Positions 40,063 through 49,890 are shown, counted from the first letter of the stretch. The stretch is DNA of 64,000 nt from Sutterella sp. AM11-39 (GCF_003472385.1 NZ_QRLV01000008.1:1-64000), one strand, 5' to 3'. A program made the numbers and translations. Notes: generated by a model not told the origin, from the sequence alone.

Positions 40063-42489
40063 TTAGCCGATCTTCTTGAGCTTTTCCTGCACAAACATCA
40101 GCTTCAGGCTCTTTGTCTTTTCCGAACCGTTGAAAGCAATTTCGAGGTTCGTTTCGGCAGGCTTTTCCGGATAGTGAATAGCCACGATCTTTCCTTGACC
40201 GAGCGTCGGATGGCTTACCGTGTCCCCCACGGAAAAGCCGCCGGTCGTCACCGTCTTCTTCTTGGCGAGCAATTCGCTTGCCTTCATCAAACCGGCCTTC
40301 TTCCAGGAGTCGGAGTGAAGATTGCGAGCTGCGCTGCCGCTCGGCGCGCGGCTAAACGACGTCGAAGATCCTGAAGATCTCGCGCCGCTTGCATAAGAAG
40401 AGACGTTACGCGAACCCCAACCGTTGTTGCGGCCGTATCCGCCCGAGCTCGACTGGCGAGAATATCCGCCGCCGAAACTGCGCGAGCCCCAACGCTGATC
40501 GGCATCGTCCCAATCGTCGTCGGCATCCTCTTCGCTGTATAGCTTTTGCACGTGCTCGGAGGGAATTTCGTCGATGAACTGCGAAGCCTGCTGCATGCGG
40601 GTTTCGCCCCACATCATGCGCTGACGCGACCAGCTGATCCAGAGATTGCGGCGGGCGCGTGTCATGGCCACGTACATCAGACGACGCTCTTCGGACAACT
40701 GAAATTCCGGATTTTCGTCTTCGCGGATGTAGTGCGGAAAAAGATCCTGCTCCAAGCCCGTCAGATATACGTACGGAAACTCAAGGCCCTTGGAGGCGTG
40801 CACGGTCATCAGGCGCACGGCGTCGGGATCTTCTTCGGCATTCTTGTCATCGGGTTCAAGCGCGGCCTGCGACAGGAATCCGTCCAGAGGCGACATGGTG
40901 CCGCCGGGCACGGGCTCAAGCGCCGGAGCGTCTTCATCGATGCCGTTTTCTTCGCAGTAGCCCACGGCGGCATTGACAAGTTCACCGAGGTTTTCAAGGC
41001 GCACATCGGCGTCCTGCTGCTTCTGATAGAACGCTTCCAGCCCCGACTTCTGCGACACCAGCGTGATGAGTTCGGGCAGACTCTTGCCTTCGGCTTCGGC
41101 ACTGATTTCTTCAAGCAGCGTCACAAATGCATGCGCTCGCCGAATTTCAGGAACGGAGTCCGCTTCAGCCAGAATTTCCCAAATCGTAACTCCGGCGTCG
41201 CTAGCCATCGTCGTCGCACGTTCAACCGTCGTTGCGCCGATCCCGCGCGGCGGCTGATTGATGATGCGAAGAAGGCTCGTGTCGTCGGCATTGGCAAGCA
41301 CGCGCAGATAGGCCACCACGTCCTTGACTTCCGGGCGATCGAAAAAGCGCAGGCCGCCGTAGACGCGGTAAGGAATGCTGTTGGCCGAAAGCATGCGTTC
41401 GAAATTGCGCGACAAGTTGTTGTTGCGGTACAGAATCGCAAAGTCGCTGTACTTTTTGCCGCGGCGCTTCTCAACCATAATGTCCTGTACGACCGCTCGA
41501 GCTTCCTGCATGTCGGCCTCGGCGCGATAAAGACGAATCGGTTCTCCCGCCCCCGCATCCGTCCACAGGTTCTTGCCCATGCGATCCTTGTTGTTGGCGA
41601 TGACCGCATTGGCCCCATCAAGAATGTGCGAGGTCGAACGGTAGTTCTGTTCGAGCTTGATGATCTTTTCGACCTTGTAGTCCTTGACGAAGTCGGACAT
41701 ATTGCCCACCTTGGCGCCGCGAAAGGCGTAGATTGACTGGTCGTCGTCGCCCACGCAGAACACGCAGGCGTTAGATTGCTTGGGAGGGCACAGCGCCTTG
41801 ATCAGGCGAAACTGCAGTGAGTCCGTATCCTGGAATTCGTCGACGAGAACATACTTGAAGCGATCGTTGTAGTGCTCGCGCACAAGCTGATTGCCCTCAA
41901 GGAGCTCGACGCAGCGCAGCATCAATTCGGCAAAATCCACAAGCCCTTCGCGCTGACAGCGTGCTTCATAGGTCTCATAGAGCGTCACGCGCGTCTTGTC
42001 TTCCTCTCTGGCAGCCACGGCTCCGGCACGCAGCCCCTGTTCCTTGTAGCTGTTGATCGCCCACTGCACGGTCTTGGGGTCGCGCAGTTTGGGATCAATG
42101 CCCGCCTCCTTCATGATGCGGCGGATGAGCGAGAGCTGATCGGACGTATCGATGATTTGGAACGTGGGCGGCAGATTAGCTTCCTGTGCGTGCGCGCGAA
42201 GGATGCGATGAGCCGTACCGTGGAAGGTTCCCATCCACAAATGACGCAGGTCGCAGGAGACCATGGCCGACAGTCGGTCGCGCATTTCGCGCGCGGCCTT
42301 GTTCGTGAAGGTCACGGCAAGAATCTGCGAGGGGCGCGCCATTGCACGCGACAGCAGCAAGGCGATGCGCGTCGTGAGCACCTTGGTCTTGCCGGAACCT
42401 GCGCCGGCAAGCACCAGAGCGTTTTCACAGCCGAGTTCGGCAGCCTTGCGCTGCATGGGATTGAGAGAATTCAGAAAGTCATCAAGCAT
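40063..42489 (-). CDS. uvrD: DNA helicase II (UvrD/PcrA type)
   Basis: This superfamily 1A 3'-5' helicase removes UvrC-incised oligonucleotides and acts in mismatch repair. With ATG 42489 it has 808 residues and starts MLDDFLNSLNPMQRKAAELG. Walker A is AGAGSGKTKVLT, motif II lies in LVDEFQDTD, and motifs III-VI are all present (GDDDQSIYAFRGA, VHASKGLEF, YVAMTRAR). Near the C-terminus is an unusual stretch of about 70 residues rich in Gly, Ser, Arg and Tyr (40300-40500). The final segment resembles the RNA-polymerase-binding C-terminal domain of UvrD/PcrA. Upstream in-frame codons to 42573 are not typical. Confidence 0.96.
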   Translation of the reverse strand: MLDDFLNSLNPMQRKAAELGCENALVLAGAGSGKTKVLTTRIALLLSRAMARPSQILAVTFTNKAAREMRDRLSAMVSCDLRHLWMGTFHGTAHRILRAHAQEANLPPTFQIIDTSDQLSLIRRIMKEAGIDPKLRDPKTVQWAINSYKEQGLRAGAVAAREEDKTRVTLYETYEARCQREGLVDFAELMLRCVELLEGNQLVREHYNDRFKYVLVDEFQDTDSLQFRLIKALCPPKQSNACVFCVGDDDQSIYAFRGAKVGNMSDFVKDYKVEKIIKLEQNYRSTSHILDGANAVIANNKDRMGKNLWTDAGAGEPIRLYRAEADMQEARAVVQDIMVEKRRGKKYSDFAILYRNNNLSRNFERMLSANSIPYRVYGGLRFFDRPEVKDVVAYLRVLANADDTSLLRIINQPPRGIGATTVERATTMASDAGVTIWEILAEADSVPEIRRAHAFVTLLEEISAEAEGKSLPELITLVSQKSGLEAFYQKQQDADVRLENLGELVNAAVGYCEENGIDEDAPALEPVPGGTMSPLDGFLSQAALEPDDKNAEEDPDAVRLMTVHASKGLEFPYVYLTGLEQDLFPHYIREDENPEFQLSEERRLMYVAMTRARRNLWISWSRQRMMWGETRMQQASQFIDEIPSEHVQKLYSEEDADDDWDDADQRWGSRSFGGGYSRQSSSGGYGRNNGWGSRNVSSYASGARSSGSSTSFSRAPSGSAARNLHSDSWKKAGLMKASELLAKKKTVTTGGFSVGDTVSHPTLGQGKIVAIHYPEKPAETNLEIAFNGSEKTKSLKLMFVQEKLKKIG

Positions 42490-42763
42490 CGGTACGGTCT
42501 CGTGGCAAATCTCAAAATCGCGATACGCCGCGCGTAGCCCTTTCCTCGGGCAACGTCGGCACTCCATATGCAAACAAAAATAGCGAGCGGCGATTGTAGC
42601 CTGAAAGCCACCCTAACACACGGATGATCCTCAGACGACGATGCCCTCGGAATTCGCTCCGAAAGCGCGCCGTTATTGACTTTCCGACTCTCAAACAAGG
42701 GGCAAAAGGCCTTATACTTGTGGGTCGAATTTTTCCTTCAAACACAACAACAAAAGGCGCCCC

Positions 42764-45403
42764 ATGCGCGAAACCTACAATCCTCAGGAAATCGAATCTC
42801 AGGTCCAGGAACAGTGGCGACAAAACGATGTCTACCGCGCCGTCGAACACGCCCTCGGCCCTGACGGCAAGGAAAAGCCCAAGTTCTATGTGTGCTCCAT
42901 GTTGCCCTACCCCTCCGGCAAGCTGCACATGGGCCATGTCCGCAACTACACCCTCAACGACGTGCTTTACCGCTATCGCCGCATGAAGGGCTACAACGTG
43001 ATGACGCCGATGGGCTGGGACAGCTTCGGTCTGCCCGCAGAAAACGCCGCTTTGACCAAGAAGGTCGCTCCGGCCGAATGGACCTACCGCAACATCGCCG
43101 ACATGAAGGAGCAGATGCTCCCGCTCGGCCTGGCTTTCGACTGGTCGCGCGAAGTGGCCACCTGCAAGCCCGAGTACTACCGCTGGAATCAGTGGATGTT
43201 CTTGAAGATGCTCGAACGCGGCATCTGCTACCGCAAGACCCAGATCGTGAATTGGGACCCGGTCGACAAGACGGTTCTGGCCAACGAACAGGTCATCGAC
43301 GGCCGCGGCTGGCGTTCCGGCGCTCTCGTTGAAAAGCGCGAAATCCCGGGTTACTACTTCGGCATCACGCAGTACGCCGAAGAACTGCTCGAAGACCTTA
43401 AGAAGCTCGACGGCTGGCCCGAACAGGTGCGCCGCATGCAGGAACACTGGATCGGCAAGTCTATCGGCGTCAACTTCGGCTTCCCGTATGAAATCGACGG
43501 CGAAAAGAAGCTTCTGAAGGTCTACACGACGCGCGCCGACACCATCATGGGCGTGACCTTCGTGGCAATCGCTGCCGAACATCCGCTTGCCAAGCGTCTG
43601 GCTAAGGACAAGCCCGAACTGCAGGCCTTCATCGAAGAATGCGCCAAGGGCTCCGTTACCGAAGCTGACATGGCCACGATGGAAAAGAAGGGCATCTTTA
43701 CGGGCTTTTACGTCACGCATCCTTTGAACGGCCGTCAGGTTCAGGTGTGGATCGGCAACTACGTTCTGATGAACTACGGCGAAGGCGCCGTGATGGCCGT
43801 GCCCGCTCACGACGAACGCGACTTTGCCTTTGCCAAGAAGTACGGCATTGACATCATTCAGTCCGTGGCCGTCGAAGGCAAAACCTTCTCGACGGACGCC
43901 TGGCAGGAATGGTACGGCGACAAGACGCTCAATCCCTATTGCGTCAACTCCGGCAAGTACGACGGTCTGCACATCCACGAGGCGATCGAAGCCGTTGCCA
44001 AGGATCTCAAGGAAATGGGCCTGGGCGATCGCCAGACGATGTTCCGCCTGCGCGACTGGGGCATTTCCCGTCAGCGCTACTGGGGCACACCGATTCCGAT
44101 CATCAACTGCCCGAAGTGCGGTCCCGTTCCGGTTCCGGAAAAGGATCTGCCCGTGCTGCTGCCCGAAAACCTGATTCCGGACGGCACCGGCAATCCGCTC
44201 AACAAGTGCGAAGAATTCCTCGCCTGCAAGTGTCCGAAGTGCGGTGCCGATGCTCGCCGTGAAACGGACACGATGGACACATTCGTCGACAGTTCCTGGT
44301 ACTACATGCGCTATTGCTCGCCGGACTCCGACAAGGCCATGGTTGACGAGCGCAATGACTATTGGAGCCCGATGGATCAGTACATCGGCGGCATCGAACA
44401 CGCCGTACTGCATCTGCTCTACGCCCGCTTCTGGACTAAGGTCATGCGCGACCTCGGCCTGGTGAAGTTCGACGAACCCTTCAAGCGGCTCTTTACCCAG
44501 GGCATGCTCACGGCCGAATGCTTCTACCGCGAACAGCCCGACGGCAGCAAGCGTTGGTACTACCCGTATGAAATCAACATCGAATACGATGAAAAGGGTC
44601 GTCCGTGCCGTGTGACCGCCAAGGACGACGGTCTGCCCGTTGTCTCCGGCGGCATCGAGAAGATGAGCAAGAGCAAGAACAACGTGGTGGAACCGCGCGA
44701 CATCATCAAGCAGTTCGGCGCCGACACGGCCCGTACCTTCGTGATGTTTGCCGGTCCCCCCGATCAGTCCGCCGCCTGGTCCAACTCCGGCGCCGAAGGC
44801 TGCTACCGCTTCCTGCGTCGTCTTTGGAACTGGTGCTACGCCCGCCACGACGAAATCCACGCCAGCGCCTGCAAGGTTGATATTTCCACCGCGCCCAAGC
44901 ACGTCAAGGACATGCTGCGCGAGGTCTATCAGACTCTGCAGCAGGCCGAAAGCGACTTCGATCGCATGCAGTTCAACACAGTCGTGTCGGCTGCCATGAA
45001 GATGATGAATGCGCTCGACGGCTTTGAAGGCACTGACGAAGTGTCGGCCTGCGCCCGCAAGCTCGCTTTGTCGCTGCTGTTGCGCGTGCTCTATCCGCTC
45101 GCACCGCACATCACGACCGCGCTCTGGCAGGAACTCGGCTTTGTGAAGGACTTCGGCGTCGAAATCATCGATGCACCGTGGCCTGAAGTCTGCAAGGAAG
45201 CTCTCGTCGCAGACGAAATCAAGCTGATGATCCAGGTCAACGGCAAGCTGCGCGGTCAGATCATGGTGCCCGCTCAGGCCAGCCGCGAAGAAATCGAGCA
45301 AGCCGTGCTCGCTCACCCCGATACGATTCGCTTCGTCGGTGAAGCTACGGTCCGCAAAGTCATTGTGGTGCCCGGCAAACTCGTTAACGTCGTCGCGAAA
45401 TAA
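42764..45403 (+). CDS. leuS: Leucyl-tRNA synthetase
   Basis: LeuRS (879 residues) charges tRNA-Leu. The HIGH-type box is [10 protein letters not shown] (about residues 48-57), the CP1 editing domain has the [11 protein letters not shown] threonine-rich motif, and [10 protein letters not shown] is the KMSKS loop. The C-terminal domain ends [20 protein letters not shown]. The start at 42764 matches the family N-terminus [10 protein letters not shown]. It is transcribed away from uvrD; a TATACT box (42713-42718) may be the -10. It ends at a long bidirectional terminator. Confidence 0.98.
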   Translation: MRETYNPQEIESQVQEQWRQNDVYRAVEHALGPDGKEKPKFYVCSMLPYPSGKLHMGHVRNYTLNDVLYRYRRMKGYNVMTPMGWDSFGLPAENAALTKKVAPAEWTYRNIADMKEQMLPLGLAFDWSREVATCKPEYYRWNQWMFLKMLERGICYRKTQIVNWDPVDKTVLANEQVIDGRGWRSGALVEKREIPGYYFGITQYAEELLEDLKKLDGWPEQVRRMQEHWIGKSIGVNFGFPYEIDGEKKLLKVYTTRADTIMGVTFVAIAAEHPLAKRLAKDKPELQAFIEECAKGSVTEADMATMEKKGIFTGFYVTHPLNGRQVQVWIGNYVLMNYGEGAVMAVPAHDERDFAFAKKYGIDIIQSVAVEGKTFSTDAWQEWYGDKTLNPYCVNSGKYDGLHIHEAIEAVAKDLKEMGLGDRQTMFRLRDWGISRQRYWGTPIPIINCPKCGPVPVPEKDLPVLLPENLIPDGTGNPLNKCEEFLACKCPKCGADARRETDTMDTFVDSSWYYMRYCSPDSDKAMVDERNDYWSPMDQYIGGIEHAVLHLLYARFWTKVMRDLGLVKFDEPFKRLFTQGMLTAECFYREQPDGSKRWYYPYEINIEYDEKGRPCRVTAKDDGLPVVSGGIEKMSKSKNNVVEPRDIIKQFGADTARTFVMFAGPPDQSAAWSNSGAEGCYRFLRRLWNWCYARHDEIHASACKVDISTAPKHVKDMLREVYQTLQQAESDFDRMQFNTVVSAAMKMMNALDGFEGTDEVSACARKLALSLLLRVLYPLAPHITTALWQELGFVKDFGVEIIDAPWPEVCKEALVADEIKLMIQVNGKLRGQIMVPAQASREEIEQAVLAHPDTIRFVGEATVRKVIVVPGKLVNVVAK

Positions 45404-45428
45404 TTCGCTTTTTGCGGCTTAACAAAAA

Positions 45429-45486
45429 CCGCCGGATTGAAATGGTCTCTCTCACGAAGCCATTTCAGTCCGGCGGTCTCTTTTTG
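45429..45486. terminator. Bidirectional terminator between leuS and the LprI-like gene
   Basis: CCGCCGGATTGAAATGG (45429-45445) pairs with CCATTTCAGTCCGGCGG (45460-45476), a 17-base arm with one mismatch, flanked by AACAAAAA and TCTCTTTTT. Confidence 0.9.
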
Positions 45487-45529
45487 CCGTCAGGATCGGC
45501 TAAGGCACCATTGGGTTGTTCGAATCGCC

Positions 45530-45943
45530 TCAGTTCGAGCGGCTCAGGAACTGGGCGTCAAGCGATCCCGCGCGCATCTTCATGAGATTGATACGGCAGG
45601 CAAGAATAGCGTCACCCGAACCGGTACCGGCACCGTAGCTTGCCTCCACCCACTTGCATTCGGCGTCCAGATAACGGGCAAATGCCTTGTTGGATTCCTC
45701 AAACGCCTTGGCCGCGCCCTTGCGCTTCTGGATGCGGTCCAGATCGCGGGCGTTGGCAAGCACACGATCGACGATGTCGTCATAGAACTTTTCCGTTTCG
45801 GCCAGTTCCTTCTTCAGGCATGCCTGCACTTCCAGGCGGTTGTCAGCCGTGCGGTAACATTCAGACAATGCGTCGGCCGCCACCGCAGATGTGCTCACGG
45901 CAGCCGTCGCCAGAATCAACATACTTGCCACGCTTTTGCGCAT
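45530..45943 (-). CDS. Secreted LprI-like (DUF1311) protein
   Basis: With ATG 45943 (Shine-Dalgarno GAGGAGAG) the product has 137 residues and a Sec signal (MRKSVASMLILATAAVSTSA, cleavage near AVAA). The mature part has cysteines in SECYRTADNRLEVQACL and AECKWVEAS, plus a charged helix with ETEKFYDDIVDRVLANARD, as in LprI/DUF1311 proteins, some of which inhibit lysozyme. It lies downstream of crcB on the same strand. A periplasmic inhibitor role is inference. Confidence 0.82.
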   Translation of the reverse strand: MRKSVASMLILATAAVSTSAVAADALSECYRTADNRLEVQACLKKELAETEKFYDDIVDRVLANARDLDRIQKRKGAAKAFEESNKAFARYLDAECKWVEASYGAGTGSGDAILACRINLMKMRAGSLDAQFLSRSN

Positions 45944-45969
45944 ACCTCTCTCCTCAAAAACTTCCTTCG

Positions 45970-46371
45970 TCAGGCCGTCAGTTGCCGAACCAGCGCAAAA
46001 CCCACCGCAGTTGCGGCAAACGAACCGAACAAATGCAGGCAGCTGTGCGCCAATGCGCGCATCCAGTCGCCGGCCATCATCATCTGCACGCCCTCGGCCG
46101 AAAAAGTTGAAAAAGTCGTCAGACCTCCCAAAAGGCCCGTCACGAGAAAGAGCCTCCACATGGGAGAAACCTGCAGATGCGTTGAAAACCAAGCCGTGAG
46201 CGCTCCGATCAACAGGCCGCCCAACAGATTGCACAGCAACGTCCCGAGCGGCAGCAGCGCAATACGGCTATTGAAGACGTAACTCAACGCCCAACGGCCG
46301 CAGGCGCCCAGTGCTGCCCCGGTACCAACGGCAAGCAACACGGCCCACAGGGCTCCGTCACGCGTCACCAT
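45970..46371 (-). CDS. crcB: Fluoride channel CrcB/Fluc
   Basis: Fluc proteins are small dual-topology dimers that export fluoride. The 133 residues (ATG 46371) form four membrane segments. Diagnostic features are GACGRWALSYVFN, LPLGTLLCNLLGGLLIG with its polar Asn, and the conserved box GGLTTFSTFS, whose phenylalanines line the fluoride path. The start lies 2 bases after the moaE stop, so coupling is likely. No fluoride riboswitch was recognised upstream; its placement behind molybdopterin genes is unusual. Confidence 0.93.
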   Translation of the reverse strand: MVTRDGALWAVLLAVGTGAALGACGRWALSYVFNSRIALLPLGTLLCNLLGGLLIGALTAWFSTHLQVSPMWRLFLVTGLLGGLTTFSTFSAEGVQMMMAGDWMRALAHSCLHLFGSFAATAVGFALVRQLTA

Positions 46372-46373
46372 CG

Positions 46374-46829
46374 TCACTCACCCCAGCGATTCTTAGCGAG
46401 TTCATCGCTTTCGCGGGCATCCACCCAACGGCCGCCCTGCGGGGTGACTTCCTTTTTCCAGAAGGGCGCTTCAGTCTTGAGCCAATCCATGATGAACTCG
46501 CTGGCTTCAAATGCTTCGCGGCGGTGTGCGGATGTCACGACCGTCAGAACAATGCGGTCACCCGCCTTGAGTTCCCCCACGCGATGAATGACCACCGCGT
46601 CTTCGATGTCCCAACGCTCACGTGCTTTTTCGACAATGCGCGCAAGACTCTTTTCGGTCATCTCCGGATAGTGCTCAAGGTGCATTGCCGTCACACCATC
46701 GTCGCTGCGCACAACGCCGGTGAAAGTCACCACGGCGCCCGCATTGCGTCCCTCTCGCTCGAGGGCAGCGATTTCCTCGGATACGTCGAAATCATCGTGA
46801 CTGACACGAATCTTCGTAATGGGAGCCAT
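46374..46829 (-). CDS. moaE: Molybdopterin synthase catalytic subunit
   Basis: MoaE (151 residues) joins with MoaD to insert two sulfurs into precursor Z (cPMP), making molybdopterin. The family motifs AVVTFTGVVRS and IHRVGELKAGDRIVLTVV are present, and the catalytic lysine segment is near APFWKKE. It lies four bases from moaD and between moaD and crcB. Confidence 0.95.
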   Translation of the reverse strand: MAPITKIRVSHDDFDVSEEIAALEREGRNAGAVVTFTGVVRSDDGVTAMHLEHYPEMTEKSLARIVEKARERWDIEDAVVIHRVGELKAGDRIVLTVVTSAHRREAFEASEFIMDWLKTEAPFWKKEVTPQGGRWVDARESDELAKNRWGE

Positions 46830-46833
46830 GGCG

Positions 46834-47088
46834 TTAGCCTCCGGTTACGGGCGGAAAAAAAGCCACGACATCGCCATCCTTGACTTCCGCCGTCATCGGC
46901 GCCATTTCACCGTTGACAGCAGCGCGGATGCGTTTGACGGTTTCAAAGGCCGTACGGCGAGAAGGATCTTCGCAGAGCTTTTCGCGCACGTCGTTGACGG
47001 TCGCTGCGGCAGCTTCCAGTTCGATCGTTTCGCTGTCAACTGCCACGGCTTCGCGCAACAGCGCAAAGTATTTCACTTCAATTTTCAC
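46834..47088 (-). CDS. moaD: Molybdopterin synthase sulfur carrier subunit
   Basis: MoaD (84 residues) has a ubiquitin-like fold and ends in the Gly-Gly needed for thiocarboxylation (VVAFFPPVTGG). It accepts sulfur after MoeB adenylation and donates it in MoaE. moeB and moaA/moaC are not in the window. Located 10 bases from moeA on the same strand. Confidence 0.95.
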   Translation of the reverse strand: MKIEVKYFALLREAVAVDSETIELEAAAATVNDVREKLCEDPSRRTAFETVKRIRAAVNGEMAPMTAEVKDGDVVAFFPPVTGG

Positions 47089-47098
47089 TTTTTATTCT

Positions 47099-48307
47099 TT
47101 ACTTAAAGAGGTCCCCAAACGGGTAATAGAGCACCACGTCGCCCTTCTTCACGGTCGAGCCGGCGGGAATATCCACCAGACCGTCGGCCCAGGCGCAGCT
47201 CGTGAGCACCTGGCTGTTTTGCGTGTGGTAGAGATCGAGGCCGCCCTTGTCGTTGCGACGTACACGAACGAACTCTTCACGAGCGCCGGGTTTGGTCCAA
47301 TCGAAATCCGCCCGAATCTGAGCTGGCATCGCCTGCACGTCCTTGCGTCCCTGAAGCTTCAGAAGATACGGACGCGCCAAGAGCAGGAACGTCACAAAAC
47401 TCGACACGGGGTTGCCGGGAAGACCGATGAAAGGCTTGCCCAGCACTTCACCCAAGGCAACGGGTTTTCCGGGCTTCAACGCCACTCGCCACATGTCGAT
47501 GCGACCGAGCGATTCGACGGCGGGCTTAATATGATCTTCCTCACCCACGCTCATGCCGCCGGAGCTGATGATGACGTCAGCCGTCTTGGCGGCGCGCTCA
47601 AACGCTTCGCGCGTGGCCTGCAGCGTATCGGGAATGCTGCCGAGGTCATAGACCTCGCAGTCAAGGCGCTTCAAAAGAGCGCGGATCGTATAGCGGTTGG
47701 AGTTGTAGATGCCGCCTTCGGGCAGAGGTTCACCCGGCGCCACCAGTTCGGAACCTGAAAAGAACACGCCGACGCGCAGATGACGGTAAACCTTGACGTA
47801 ACCGCATCCGACGCTTGCCACAAGACCGAGCACGGCCGGTTCCAGCACACGGCCGGCTTCTGCAACCACGCTTCCCGAAGCAATGTCGCATGCGCGGCGA
47901 CGCACCCACGTGCCGGGCACCACGGGCTTTGTGAAACGAATGGAGCCGTCTTCGTTGACGGTCACGTCTTCCTGAGCCACCACCGCATCAGCCTGAGCGG
48001 GAATCGGCGCACCGGTAAAGATACGAGCCGTCGTACCGCGACAGAGCGCCTGACCGGATGTGCCGGCAGGAATACGCTGCGAGACGGGCAGATCAACAGG
48101 CGTCTCGGACGAAGCTTTGGCAAGATCGTCGCTAAAGACCGCGTAGCCGTCCATCTGCGAATTGTCCCAGGCGGGAACGTCAATGGAACTCACTACGTCT
48201 TCGGCAAGAACACGGCCTTCGGCGTAGAGCGTCGGCACCGTTTCCGTGCCGACAGCCACACGAGCGTGGTTTAAAAAGAGTTGGAGCGCTTCGTTATAGG
48301 TGATCAC
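47099..48307 (-). CDS. moeA: Molybdopterin molybdotransferase
   Basis: MoeA (402 residues) inserts molybdate into adenylated molybdopterin. The N-terminal domain has SIDVPAWDNSQMDGYAV with the conserved Asp, the central MoCF-binding region has SSGGMSVGEEDHIKP, and the end has FIGLPGNPVSSFVTFLLL. The start is GTG 48307 and overlaps the 3' end of mobB by 14 bases. It is the core of the Moco cluster, which serves molybdoenzymes such as DMSO-type reductases or formate dehydrogenase. Confidence 0.96.
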   Translation of the reverse strand: MITYNEALQLFLNHARVAVGTETVPTLYAEGRVLAEDVVSSIDVPAWDNSQMDGYAVFSDDLAKASSETPVDLPVSQRIPAGTSGQALCRGTTARIFTGAPIPAQADAVVAQEDVTVNEDGSIRFTKPVVPGTWVRRRACDIASGSVVAEAGRVLEPAVLGLVASVGCGYVKVYRHLRVGVFFSGSELVAPGEPLPEGGIYNSNRYTIRALLKRLDCEVYDLGSIPDTLQATREAFERAAKTADVIISSGGMSVGEEDHIKPAVESLGRIDMWRVALKPGKPVALGEVLGKPFIGLPGNPVSSFVTFLLLARPYLLKLQGRKDVQAMPAQIRADFDWTKPGAREEFVRVRRNDKGGLDLYHTQNSQVLTSCAWADGLVDIPAGSTVKKGDVVLYYPFGDLFK

Positions 48308-48800
48308 GATTAGCCTTCAGAGAAACGACAAAATTGGCAACGGCAACGGGGTTGTTCACATCAAGTTTGGCGATGCCTTCAGGCAGAGCGAGCGAATCAT
48401 CGTCGGTAGCAACTGCCACAACGCTTGATGTCAAGACGGGCGCTTGCAAACCGGCGTCCTTGCGATGCACCAGAATGTGCGGAATGTTTTCTTCGCTCTT
48501 ATAGCCTTCGACGAGAACGATGTCGACCGGAGACAAGCGCGAAAGAATTTCCTTGAGCGACACCGGCTCTTCGGTCTCTCGCATCAGAGCCCAGCGTTGA
48601 TCACTCACCAGAACCACTTCCTGAGCGCCGGCTTGGCGAAAGCGATAACTGTCTTTGCCCGGTACGTCAATATCGGTGCCGTGATGGCTGCTTTTGATCG
48701 CCGACACTTTGCGATCGCGCGAGATCAATGCCTCAAGCACTTTCTCAATCAGTGTGGTTTTGCCCGACCCTGAATGGCCGGTAAATCCGACAACCAACAT
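48294..48800 (-). CDS. mobB: Molybdopterin-guanine dinucleotide biosynthesis protein B
   Basis: MobB (168 residues) is a GTP-binding partner of MobA in forming the guanine dinucleotide cofactor. It starts MLVVGFTGHSGSGKTTLIEK with the P-loop GHSGSGKTT, and VDIVLVEGYKSEE is the Walker B region. The Shine-Dalgarno is GGGGGAG. It is the first gene of mobB-moeA-moaD-moaE-crcB-lprI-like. Confidence 0.94.
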   Translation of the reverse strand: MLVVGFTGHSGSGKTTLIEKVLEALISRDRKVSAIKSSHHGTDIDVPGKDSYRFRQAGAQEVVLVSDQRWALMRETEEPVSLKEILSRLSPVDIVLVEGYKSEENIPHILVHRKDAGLQAPVLTSSVVAVATDDDSLALPEGIAKLDVNNPVAVANFVVSLKANRDHL

Positions 48801-48935
48801 GATTCTCCCCCATGTTTACCGGCCGGCCTATGAACAGGCGACCATTGATATGCACTGCGATTGTAGCGAAGCAAGCCGCATCTACGGCCTCTCGGGACGG
48901 TTCTGATGAGAAATTTTTCGTTTTTTTGCAGATGC

Positions 48936-48973
48936 AAAAAAGCCCCGCAAAGCAAATCACTTCACGAGGCTTT
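48936..48973 (-). terminator. Intrinsic terminator of rplS
   Basis: On the minus strand AAAGCCTCG pairs with CGGGGCTTT, followed by TTT. It separates rplS from the Moco cluster. Confidence 0.75.
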
Positions 48974-49018
48974 CCAAAGGCGGACGAGGCCGCCTTCATT
49001 TCGTGTGTCCGGCTGAAA

Positions 49019-49408
49019 TTATTCAGCAGCAGCCTGCACGTTTTCCTTGCGGACGAGGAGTTCGCGGATGCGAGCAGCCTTGCCGGAACGTTCGCGCAGG
49101 TAGTAGAGCTTGGCACGACGCACATCGCCGCGGCGCTTGACTTCGATGGAAGCAATCGTCGGCGAGTAGAGCTGGAACGTACGTTCAACACCTTCGCCGC
49201 TCGAAATCTTACGAACGATGAAGGAGCTGTTGAGACCACGGTTGCGCTTGGCGATAACCACGCCTTCGTAGGCCTGAGTACGCTTGCGGGAACCTTCGAT
49301 CACGTTCACGAGAACGTTGACGGTGTCGCCTGCGCGGAATTCAGGGATGGTCTTGCCAGCGGACAGGCGAGCGATCTCTTCCTGTTCCAGGGTGTGAATG
49401 ATGTTCAT
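49019..49408 (-). CDS. rplS: Ribosomal protein bL19
   Basis: bL19 (129 residues, ATG 49408) sits at the 30S-50S interface of the ribosome. It starts [20 protein letters not shown]; the motif [20 protein letters not shown] is typical, as is [18 protein letters not shown] near the C-terminus. In betaproteobacteria it normally ends the rpsP-rimM-trmD-rplS operon. Here it is about 4.7 kb from trmD, behind an autotransporter gene and a terminator, and appears to have its own promoter. Confidence 0.98.
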   Translation of the reverse strand: MNIIHTLEQEEIARLSAGKTIPEFRAGDTVNVLVNVIEGSRKRTQAYEGVVIAKRNRGLNSSFIVRKISSGEGVERTFQLYSPTIASIEVKRRGDVRRAKLYYLRERSGKAARIRELLVRKENVQAAAE

Positions 49409-49478
49409 TTTTAACTCCGTGACCATCATGCGGCGGCATCTTTTCAGTTGTTTCTGCAGCCGTCCAGAGGATGGAACC

Positions 49479-49509
49479 TTTATATGTCTCAAACGAGACG
49501 ATTGACCAA
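49479..49509 (-). promoter_or_regulatory. Putative stand-alone promoter of rplS with internal palindrome
   Basis: On the minus strand TTGGTC (49504-49509) or TGGTCA one base later, and TATAAA (49479-49484), are 18-19 bases apart. The spacer holds the inverted repeat GTCTC-AAAC-GAGAC (49486-49499). It lies directly below the terminator at 49508-49548. Confidence 0.45.
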
Positions 49510-49548
49510 AAAAGCGTTCCAAGGTGAGCAGAAAGCACCAAGGAACGC
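49508..49548 (-). terminator. Intrinsic terminator between the AP2-like ORF and rplS
   Basis: GCGTTCC...GGTG (49514-49526) pairs with CACC...GGAACGC (49536-49548) around a small AA/AA internal loop, followed on the minus strand by TTTTTT. It should stop read-through from the autotransporter side into rplS. Confidence 0.85.
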
Positions 49549-49611
49549 GTGATTATATTGAATTGATTAGGAAAATTCCACTCTTGCCAAAATTCATTTC
49601 TCAGCAAAGCC

Positions 49612-49890
49612 TCACTTCTCACCGAGGTGCTTGAGCTCGAGCATTGCTTCACGTATAGCCTCCGAGGAGGCCTCGTCGATCTGCCAGATCAGGCTTTTGC
49701 GAATCGTCGTCGACACCAGTTCGAGCCAACGCTCTAACTCCGTTCGATCACAACTTCTTTTTCTCAGACGAACGTTTGCGAAATAGATCTCCGCACACCA
49801 TCGGTTGTGACGGTACTTGCCGCCTTTGGAGGATTTGTCGTAGTAGATGTAACCCTTTGGCATCCTGCGTCCCTGTGACACTTGCGCCAA
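49612..49890 (-). CDS. Small protein with AP2/integrase-like DNA-binding region, unknown function
   Basis: TTG 49890 has a strong AAGGAGG (49899-49905) at 8 bases, giving 92 residues; ATG 49863 (83 residues) is the alternative. The segment MPKGYIYYDKSSKGGKYRHN then WCAEIYFANVRLRKRS and ELERWLELV recalls the three-stranded AP2-like DNA-binding domain found at the N-terminus of integrases and in AP2/HNH proteins. No catalytic domain follows, so it may be a stand-alone DNA-binding protein or a remnant of a mobile element. It lies between rplS and the large autotransporter, on the same strand as both. Confidence 0.55.
   Translation of the reverse strand: MAQVSQGRRMPKGYIYYDKSSKGGKYRHNRWCAEIYFANVRLRKRSCDRTELERWLELVSTTIRKSLIWQIDEASSEAIREAMLELKHLGEK

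Noticed and set aside
42512..45316. A 934-codon open frame antisense to leuS
   Set aside because: Same codon-bias shadow; leuS is complete with all motifs.
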